NCBI RefSeq assembly: GCF_000224145.3
Contig: NC_020166.2
Span: 4,058,939 to 4,122,938 of the forward strand
DNA from: Ciona intestinalis
Lineage: Eukaryota; Chordata; Ascidiacea; Phlebobranchia; Cionidae
Direction of reading: 5' to 3'
Length of the DNA stretch: 64,000 bases
Shown: positions 60,801 to 64,000 of the stretch, piece by piece
Layout of the letters: each line of letters starts with the position of its first letter
Position numbering within the stretch: position 1 is the stretch's first letter
Position numbers and translations under genes: made by a program
The notes under the pieces: model-generated
Told to the model about the DNA's origin: nothing
Database searches by the model: none
Seen by the model: the letters and a program-made list of their open reading frames with translations, nothing else

Positions 60801-63694
60801 TAAGCCTGGGTGGATCTTTTTATCAAGAGATCGAATTCTTTCTTTAAACAGGCCGCGTTCGGCAGGTGAAAGAACACTAATGATTCGATTGTAATCTCTA
60901 GAAATACAAAACAATACCGTGCTAAATAAATGTAGTAAAAAAATAATTATGGGAATCTTTTTGTTATTATGAAGTTTTAGAAAACAACATAAATCATAGT
61001 ATTTTTCCCTGATGATCTGGTGCTAAGAAAACGTAATCAACAAAAATTAAGTTTAACCACTAGTAGTAACAGAGAAATATATTTCCCTAAATGGCATTGA
61101 CAGTCACATAATTTTTCAATTGTGTTTTTGTCTGTTACGTTTTCGTAGCACCAGATCATTACTGTATTTTACTAAACAAGAATCGTTCAACTATCTGAAC
61201 ATCAGGTCAGGGTTAGATTCGAATTAAATACAAGTTATTTTTTTTCCTGATAAAAACAACAATTGTGATTATTGCATAATAGGATTTTTGGCTACAAAAT
61301 AGTTTTTTTGGCTCAAAAATAAATATTTTAAAAGTATGTACCTGACAACAAGCAAAACATGTTCCCTTAAACTTCTGAGTTCTTCACGTTTTAAATAAAC
61401 TTCATTTACATAATGAGGAATTTCAAACATCAGACGTTCCCAATAATGAATCTCATTGAATAACTTGAGTAAGCTCCTGTAATATTAAACATGAATATAA
61501 ACATGAGTATTACTATTTTATAAACTTTCCTGCTGTTCGTTACCAATGACCAAAAAGAGGAAATAAATTCCATAACCCATTCAATATACATGAGAAACTA
61601 AACATGGGAAATTGAGACAAACACTTAATTATGGAAAATTCACTCAGTGTAAAATCATCAATCATGAATCCAAAAATCTTTAAATTAAAAAAAACGAACT
61701 TTAAAGTTAAAGGCAAAAAACACATAAAACAGGAAACAACTTTCGCATCATTGACTGTAATGTTTTCTAGTTAATGGAAAATTCTAACTTTTGAGAATTG
61801 GCCTTCTCACCTTGTCACCCCAGGCTTAGTAACAAAGTCAAAATTAATTGGTAAAACACTAAATATTGAGTAGTTAAAACAAGACGTACTTGTCAAAGTT
61901 CATATTGAGCATATCCTTTGTAACAGCTCCTTTATTCATGAGTGAGATTTCCAGTTTCTTCATGCTGTTCTCTTCTACAGTGGTTGTCCACTCATTGAAT
62001 GTTTTCCTTACAAATTCATCGAGAGCTGTAGCAAGTTGTTGGTAAGCAGTTCGTGTTTCCAAACCCTGACCAATCTCAGGAAGGTAGTAAGCTTCCTTTA
62101 ATACCTGACAAAAATAAAACTTTCTGACAATTGTATCATAATTTCCCCCCAAAAAAATTTGACCAATGTGTCAGAATTAAAAAAATAGTTTTGTTGCACC
62201 ATTTGTATCAGAATTTACAACAAAAGTTATCAGAAAATTTATAAACGATAAGTGCTTCTAAATATGTTGTATGGTTACCTCCATTGGCCGATCAATTCTA
62301 CGCTTAAGTGCACGCGCCCAATGAGCAGATCCTGCATATTTTGGCTGGTGAGCCATCATGTTATTGGCTTTTGAACTTAATTCCTTCTTTACACTGTTCA
62401 GCTCATCATTGAACATTGAATATACCTGAATAATAATTTAGCAACAAATTTAAAGGATTTATACCTAAACAGTAGTTCATATTTGAATAATAATTTATTG
62501 ACAAATTTTAAAAGATAACATAAGAAAACAGTTAACGTATGCAGAAAATAAATAACCTCAACAGTTCGTTTATCAATTGTTCTTTTAATGGCTTCACGAG
62601 CGGAGAGATGATGGAAGACATTAAGCAACATCACTCCTTCCTCCACAGTCTTAACAGTTTCAAATGCCGATGTGATCAAATTCTGTGTCATCACCTCCAG
62701 ATCTTTAATTCCGGTTCGAAATCTGAGAACAAAAATATTTTGACCCAAAATTAACAAAAATATTTTTTAAAAATATATTTTTAATAAAAATATATTTCAA
62801 AAATATTTTGACCCCAAATTACCAAAAACATTTTTACACAATGTTAACAGTAATTTTACTCGAAAATCAAGGGGGTATTATTTAATCTTTGACGAAACAA
62901 GTTGCAAAGACCTTTAAAGAAATGTTTAGTTCACTTGTATACAACTTTACTGAGGGTTAATTTAATTGGCTGAGCCCACTTTCATTTCCATTCCTGTGTT
63001 TTACAGTACTCTGAGAATATAAAAACTAACGATTTAAAAAAGGTGAACAAACCTGTTATAGTCATCATGCCAAGAAGTATTTTTGACATCCAATATTCCT
63101 TTCTTAACTGATCGCAGGATGTGGAGATGTTTCTCAAACGTTCCTTCAATCTCGAGCAAGCTACGAGCAATGCTTGGTCCTCGTTGTCCAGCAAAACACG
63201 GCATAGCTGTCTTGTCTCCATCTTGACTATAGTATAATATTTATAGCCATGAACAAACTTAAATTCATTAGCACAAAGATATTAAGGACAAGTTTTCCTT
63301 ACGTACACTTTTTCTATTAGAAGTTAAATTATTACACATAAGTTGCGTCGTAGCGACCACGCTTATTTTCTTTCAACTAAACGTAAATATGTTTTAACTG
63401 TAATCGTGTTTTAACAACTGTTGTTTTGTCGAATATATTTTTTTTTTTTTAAAATCTAAATCTTCACCACCGTAATCGCACAGACAAATAAAGTTATTAT
63501 CATTAGGCATATTATATTATTATTATGGTGATTGAAAAATTTATTCCTAAGAGTTAAATACGAAGGCGTCATACCGACGGGCAAAATGTTGCTGACATTC
63601 ACAAACTTCAAGAAGATCTTTACAACGCTGAACAAATGCATCAACTTGTGCAAATATCGAACTTTGGTCCAACACCCAACCATCCTTTGAACAT
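20715..63694 (-). CDS. DNAH2: Axonemal dynein heavy chain 2, 76 coding exons; N-terminus lies beyond the window
   Basis: Motor heavy chain of the two-headed inner arm (I1/f class) that bends motile cilia and flagella. About 4068 residues in window; vertebrate DNAH2 has about 4430, so roughly the first 360 are missing. Exons 5' to 3', first half: 63575-63694, 63053-63226, 62557-62722, 62279-62425, 61890-62104, 61342-61476, 60729-60897, 60280-60390, 59831-59959, 58984-59169, 58191-58350, 57834-58026, 57321-57521, 56981-57137, 56349-56581, 55775-55901, 55443-55583, 54930-55058, 54236-54367, 54050-54126, 53186-53372, 52681-52819, 51996-52156, 51565-51709, 50893-51029, 50487-50597, 49898-50086, 49057-49199; the rest are given in the domain entries. 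Every exon junction keeps phase. Assignment to DNAH2 rather than another DNAH comes from near-identity of long blocks such as [32 protein letters not shown] and [12 protein letters not shown]. Confidence 0.96.
23150..23245 (-). repeat. Family D repeat
   Basis: GAGCCAACCGTGGCCCAAAT and TGCCACGGTGCGGGACCTTA; contains inverted GTGGC/GCCAC words. Confidence 0.6.
24812..25022 (+). mobile_element. SINE family C lacking the tRNA head
   Basis: Starts in the body (GGCAATTGCTCCAACCCAGG) and runs to CAGCCACGCCACAATAAAGC. It lies directly before DNAH2 exon 25053-25153. Confidence 0.75.
25541..25608. mobile_element. Half copy of palindromic MITE (family E)
   Basis: GGCTCATCTGGTATAAAAAC and TTCCCACGCTACGTCTGG match one arm of the element 20 bp to the right. 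Confidence 0.6.
25626..25776. mobile_element. Palindromic MITE (family E), about 150 bp
   Basis: Left arm ATTAATGGCTCATCTGGTAT...CAGTGTATTTCCAACG; right arm GTGGAAATACACTATG...ATACCAGATGAGCCACTAAT. The arms are inverted copies of about 60 bp, so the whole element can fold into one hairpin. It is intronic in DNAH2, next to exon 25831-26036. Confidence 0.8.
26205..26335 (-). mobile_element. SINE family C fragment
   Basis: GGGCAACCCATTAGTGACTG through ACAATGGTAGCAATAACTGG to a decayed head. Confidence 0.6.
27068..27122 (-). mobile_element. SINE family C, short 3' fragment
   Basis: CCGAAAAACAACAGTTGTTA and ACATGGGTGTTCTGATTTAT only; it lies about 40 bp from exon 26904-27030. Confidence 0.55.
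27246..27425 (-). mobile_element. SINE family C, 3' portion
   Basis: GTGTGGCCGGAAAACGACAG to GGACAACCCATTAGTTACCA; the tRNA-like head is missing. Confidence 0.7.
28304..30462 (-). CDS. DNAH2: DNAH2 AAA5 module with buttress (window residues ~2928-3247)
   Basis: Exons 30296-30462, 30071-30219, 29505-29722, 28684-28895, 28304-28519. Sequence marks: [71 protein letters not shown] and [20 protein letters not shown], then a coiled buttress ([19 protein letters not shown]). No P-loop is expected or seen in AAA5. Confidence 0.95.
28935..29190 (-). mobile_element. SINE family C, diverged
   Basis: ACCCCTTGCCAGTTATAG, TGACCACTGGGTTGAAAGG and a decayed head (AGGGCTAAGCTCTTCCACC). Confidence 0.6.
29259..29500 (-). 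mobile_element. SINE family C, abutting a DNAH2 splice donor
   Basis: CTTTATCCTCGCATGGCTGG through ACAATGGTAGCAGC; its end touches the donor of exon 29505-29722, so the last intronic bases before the splice site are SINE-derived. Confidence 0.7.
30485..30680 (-). mobile_element. Family B element
   Basis: TCTTCGATTACGGCAGCGAA at its 3' side and GTGGTCGCTACACCTAG-type 5' end (GGTCGCTACACCTAGTAAAC). Confidence 0.75.
30801..33508 (-). CDS. DNAH2: DNAH2 stalk coiled coil and microtubule-binding domain (window residues ~2633-2927)
   Basis: Exons 33379-33508, 32701-32898, 32093-32234, 31671-31777, 31079-31294, 30801-30891. The outgoing helix has heptad-rich charged sequence ([40 protein letters not shown]). 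The tip is encoded by the middle exons ([40 protein letters not shown]). The return helix is [30 protein letters not shown] and [17 protein letters not shown]. Length and order fit a standard axonemal dynein stalk. Confidence 0.95.
32445..32640 (+). mobile_element. Family B element, full length
   Basis: Starts GGCTCGTTTGTCTGCTAGGT then GTAGCGACCACGCTTATTTT and ends AGACAAATAAATTTATAATA with an ATT run. The fixed 5' end plus simple 3' tail resembles a SINE or a LINE 3' remnant; no tRNA boxes are clear. Confidence 0.75.
33050..33215 (+). mobile_element. Family B element, 5' truncated
   Basis: Begins at TATTTTCTTCTAACTAAATG and ends AAAGAGACAAATAAAGTTGT with an ATT tail. 5' truncation with an intact 3' end fits retrotransposition. 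Confidence 0.7.
33809..37106 (-). CDS. DNAH2: DNAH2 AAA4 module (window residues ~2336-2632)
   Basis: Exons 36957-37106, 36024-36191, 35576-35718, 34975-35132, 34306-34438, 33809-33948. The nucleotide loop is [14 protein letters not shown], the usual dynein AAA4 form. The Walker B region is [20 protein letters not shown], then [39 protein letters not shown] and [20 protein letters not shown]. The last leads into the stalk through [15 protein letters not shown]. Confidence 0.95.
36285..36395. repeat. Tandem repeat with AAATACAGTTGA units
   Basis: About five units of GTTTATAGGTAAATACAGTT with GA, TGAT or GAATAATAT spacers, in the intron before exon 36024-36191. Confidence 0.8.
36713..36915. 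mobile_element. MITE family A, diverged copy
   Basis: Ends TATAGTAAGGTTGGAAAAGA and CCATCTTTTCCCATTCGACC; it lies about 40 bp from the exon at 36957. Confidence 0.75.
37475..37556 (-). repeat. Family D repeat
   Basis: GGGCCAATCCTGGCCTAAAT and GCCATGCCACGGGACTTCAC. Confidence 0.55.
37618..43028 (-). CDS. DNAH2: DNAH2 AAA3 module (window residues ~1942-2335)
   Basis: Exons 42876-43028, 42468-42559, [gap and repeated copy], 40524-40722, 39673-39897, 39348-39452, 38325-38513, 37618-37834. The Walker A is [10 protein letters not shown]; the Walker B is [38 protein letters not shown] follows; then [23 protein letters not shown]3 is the second hydrolysing site in dyneins and regulates release from microtubules. 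The middle of this module is interrupted in the assembly by a 50-N gap and a repeated allele; exons 42468-42559 and 41148-41239 are alternative copies of the same exon. Confidence 0.93.
38140..38314. mobile_element. MITE family A beside a DNAH2 splice donor
   Basis: The core is recognisable and the right end reads CACCACCCTACTATA. It stops about 10 bp before the donor of exon 38325-38513. Confidence 0.8.
38517..38705 (-). mobile_element. Family B element beside a DNAH2 exon
   Basis: Its ATT tail starts about 5 bp outside the 3' splice site of exon 38325-38513, so it overlaps the polypyrimidine-tract region of that intron. The other end reads GCGCTACACCTAGCAGACAA. Confidence 0.75.
39950..40290 (-). 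mobile_element. SINE family C with an internal 24-bp tandem triplication
   Basis: Full-length type with CTCGTGGCCAAAAATGACAG at one end and AGCAGCATGCTTGCTAGTGA near the head. The unit CACAATGGTAGCAGCAACGA occurs about three times in a row at 40159-40230. Confidence 0.8.
40318..40465 (+). mobile_element. Degenerate SINE family C copy
   Basis: GTTCCAGGCTTAATACTATT and TTTGTCCAAATTATCAGACA mark an old copy next to the preceding one, in the opposite orientation. Confidence 0.4.
40798..40980 (-). mobile_element. Family B element
   Basis: TTCGATTACGGTAGCGAAGA to GTGGTCGCTACACCTAATGG; present in both allelic copies (see 42118-42302). Confidence 0.75.
41950..41999. other. Assembly gap, 50 N
   Basis: Second 50-N run, lying inside partial copies of two DNAH2 exons. 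Confidence 0.98.
42118..42302 (-). mobile_element. Family B element, allelic counterpart of 40798-40980
   Basis: Same insertion in the repeated segment, with scattered substitutions such as GTGGTTGCTACGCCTAATGG. Confidence 0.75.
43562..43655 (-). mobile_element. Family B element, 3' fragment
   Basis: TAATAACAACTTTATTTGTC and AAAAAGACAGGATACAAATA; 5' truncated. Confidence 0.6.
43709..45802 (-). CDS. DNAH2: DNAH2 AAA2 module (window residues ~1685-1941)
   Basis: Exons 45584-45802, 44623-44877, 44069-44206, 43709-43867. The nucleotide-binding loop is VGQSGAGKS; the Walker B region reads [20 protein letters not shown]; then [20 protein letters not shown] and [22 protein letters not shown]2 of dyneins binds but does not usually hydrolyse ATP. 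The loop keeps its Lys and Ser although its variable positions differ from the vertebrate sequence. Confidence 0.95.
44921..45060. mobile_element. MITE family A, one end only
   Basis: GAGTAGGGTAGGGGAAGATG followed by the core in the opposite orientation to most copies; the second terminus is lost. Confidence 0.7.
45322..45520. mobile_element. MITE family A, complete copy
   Basis: Well-preserved ends, TATAGTAGGGTGGGGGAAGA and CCCATCTTCCCCCATCCTAC, followed by an AT microsatellite. Confidence 0.9.
46348..49199 (-). CDS. DNAH2: DNAH2 AAA1 module, main ATPase site (window residues ~1391-1684)
   Basis: Exons 49057-49199, 48608-48758, 48074-48254, 47418-47545, 46716-46868, 46348-46473. The Walker A is [10 protein letters not shown] (48608-48758), followed by [17 protein letters not shown]; the Walker B is [15 protein letters not shown] (48074-48254); sensor-type [18 protein letters not shown] comes next. 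These are intact catalytic motifs, so the main hydrolysis site should be active. The 3' splice site of exon 49057-49199 is partly duplicated in its upstream intron (49331-49352). Confidence 0.96.
47028..47250 (-). mobile_element. SINE family C
   Basis: CTCACATGGCCGGAAAACGA to GTCTTGCCCCAGGACAATTA; the head is cut by MITE family A. Confidence 0.75.
47258..47376. mobile_element. MITE family A, right half, abutting a tRNA-derived SINE
   Basis: Core and right end (CCTATCTTCCCCCACCCTAC) are present; the left half is replaced by the SINE at 47028-47250, suggesting nested insertion or deletion. Confidence 0.75.
47685..47860 (+). mobile_element. Family B element
   Basis: TGGCTTGTTTGTCTACTAGG, GTAGCGACCACACTTATTTT, and end ACCAATAAAGTTATTTTTAT. 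Confidence 0.75.
48860..48955 (-). mobile_element. SINE family C, body fragment
   Basis: GTATGGCTGATAATTTGGAC to GTCTTGCGCAAGGACCCATA. Confidence 0.65.
49180..49470. repeat. Tandem duplication spanning a DNAH2 3' splice site
   Basis: Two units of about 140-150 bp (49180-49325 and 49331-49470) share ACAACACAATCATCTATATC, TGTTGTGTTT..AACTGTTTTTT and GTAATCCATAAAA. The first unit contains the true start of exon 49057-49199; the second carries 20 nt of that exon and an AG in front of it. Confidence 0.85.
49685..49805 (-). mobile_element. Family B element, degenerate
   Basis: AACATAATTTTTATTTATCT and AACAACAGTTGGTAAAACAT are all that is clear. Confidence 0.5.
49898..57137 (-). CDS. DNAH2: DNAH2 neck and linker (DHC_N2), window residues ~703-1390
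   Basis: Fourteen exons encode the end of the tail and the linker, the lever that swings across the AAA ring. Motifs: [107 protein letters not shown] and [20 protein letters not shown]. The [10 protein letters not shown] block is a hallmark of the dynein linker. Exon 53186-53372 is followed by introns containing several repeats. Nothing is missing from the expected order. Confidence 0.95.
50639..50834. mobile_element. MITE family A, complete copy
   Basis: Ends TATAGTCTGTGGGGGAAGAT and CTCCCACCACCCTACTATA. Confidence 0.85.
51330..51525 (+). mobile_element. Family B element
   Basis: ATGGCTTGTTTGTCTGCTAG to AAGTCAAAGTTATTATTATT. Confidence 0.75.
53383..53590 (-). mobile_element. Family B element next to a DNAH2 exon
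   Basis: Its ATT tail (ATAATAATAATAATAAC) begins about 15 bp from the 3' splice site of exon 53186-53372; the other end is GAGGTCGCTACACCTAGCGT. Confidence 0.75.
53735..53900 (-). mobile_element. SINE family C, diverged
   Basis: CATAAACCTCGCGCATGCTT and GTATCTTGCCCAAAGTTATG; the head is missing. Confidence 0.55.
55138..55215 (+). repeat. Family D repeat
   Basis: ATGGGTGAGGTGCTTGTCAA and GGACCTGGGATTTAGGCCAG. Confidence 0.6.
56020..56155 (+). mobile_element. Family B element, 5' truncated
   Basis: GTGTTGTTTTGCCGCTATAT to AGACAAATAAAGTTATTATT. Confidence 0.7.
56760..56962. mobile_element. MITE family A beside a DNAH2 splice donor
   Basis: Ends CCCGGGGTGGGGGGAGATGG and CATATTCCCCCACCCTACTA; it stops about 18 bp from the exon at 56981. 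Confidence 0.85.
57321..63694 (-). CDS. DNAH2: DNAH2 tail (DHC_N1), window residues 1-~702
   Basis: Thirteen exons form the dimerisation and cargo-binding tail, which holds intermediate chains and the partner heavy chain. Diagnostic stretches: [108 protein letters not shown] and [18 protein letters not shown]. The first in-window exon starts inside a codon (one base completes it), so an exon ending in phase 2 must lie to the right. The intron around 63227-63574 holds a SINE-like repeat. Confidence 0.94.
58660..58908 (+). mobile_element. SINE family C, near full length
   Basis: Head GCCGTTGCAAAGTGGCTAGC, B-box-like AATGGGTTCAAGGCTCG, body GGGCAAGACACTTAATGGCG, end GACCACGCAAGGATAAAG. Confidence 0.8.
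59265..59450. mobile_element. MITE family A, right end lost
   Basis: Starts ATAGTAGGGGAGGGAGATGG; the core ends in a short local repeat (ATCAGGATATTTGGAT / ATTAGGATATTTGGAT) instead of the terminal repeat. Confidence 0.75.
61012..61159. mobile_element. Palindromic element of about 150 bp in a DNAH2 intron
   Basis: Left ATGATCTGGTGCTAAGAAAA and right TTTTCGTAGCACCAGATCAT form inverted arms of about 35 bp, continuing into CGTAATCAACAAAAA / TTTTTGTCTGTTACG. MITE-like; seen once in the window. Confidence 0.65.
63340..63535 (+). mobile_element. Family B element
   Basis: GTCGTAGCGACCACGCTTAT, with a T-rich insertion near 63440, and end ACAAATAAAGTTATTATCAT. Confidence 0.7.
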
Positions 63695-63944
63695 CTGGAA
63701 TTACACAAGAATTAGATAACATAATCAATTAAAAGAACTATAAAATAAAGGAAATATATATATAAAATAAAAAAAATATAATTAATTAAACAAAGTATTT
63801 CAACTGTACAACTGTGGCTCAATTAAATATATATACAATTATACATTGTAGTAACGTGGATAGAACATGTGCAAAGTTTTATAAACACTCATGAGTCCAC
63901 TGTTAAAATAATAGGAAATGGTAACATGGCATATGCAAGTGTAG

Positions 63945-64000
63945 GCATACCTATTTTTAGGTGTTGGGGTAATGGGCCAATTCTGGCCCAAATCCTAGAA
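63945..64000 (-). repeat. Family D repeat, cut by window end
   Basis: GGTAATGGGCCAATTCTGGC and CCCAAATCCTAGAA at the edge. Confidence 0.5.

Noticed and set aside
20715..63694. Another axonemal heavy chain (for example DNAH10, the partner in the same arm, or DNAH1)
   Set aside because: The tail and linker blocks and the C-terminal end match DNAH2 far more closely than the general dynein pattern would.

Overview
The window reads as A+T-rich, intron-dense, compact chordate DNA, most likely a tunicate of the Ciona type. This rests on exons of about 70-250 bp, introns mostly of 100-900 bp, closely vertebrate-like protein sequence, and several short repeat families of the kind known from Ciona. 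The species call is an inference; the genes are read from sequence. No bacterial features, CRISPR arrays, operons, rRNA genes or canonical tRNA genes were seen.

Two protein-coding genes fill the window, both on the minus strand and head to tail. At 61-19898 lies a complete condensin I subunit gene (NCAPD2, CAP-D2): 30 coding exons whose lengths add up to an open frame of 1369 codons plus stop. At 20715-63694 lies nearly all of an axonemal inner-arm dynein heavy chain, DNAH2: 76 coding exons, about 4068 residues, in phase at every junction, with only the first few hundred residues beyond the right edge. The stop of DNAH2 and the start of NCAPD2 are about 0.8 kb apart. One gene builds motile cilia and the other compacts mitotic chromosomes, so I infer no joint function.

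Two 50-N assembly gaps (15532-15581 and 41950-41999) are each flanked by a near-identical repeat of neighbouring exons: NCAPD2 exons 3-5 and DNAH2 exons of AAA3. The extra copies are truncated or would break the reading frame, so they look like unmerged alleles of a heterozygous animal rather than working duplications. In the NCAPD2 case one copy carries a 438-bp hAT-type MITE with a perfect 8-bp target duplication, and the other copy keeps the empty site.

The introns are packed with repeats: a ~200-bp TA-flanked MITE with GTAGGGTGGGGGAAGATGGG termini (about 11 copies), a SINE-like element ending in ATT repeats (about 14 copies), a tRNA-derived SINE (about 16 copies), a short dispersed repeat, several palindromic MITEs and a few minisatellites. 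Some lie within 10-20 bp of splice sites or have duplicated them. I found no convincing new multi-gene system; the points worth a second look are the transposon and haplotype structures and a few splice-site oddities.
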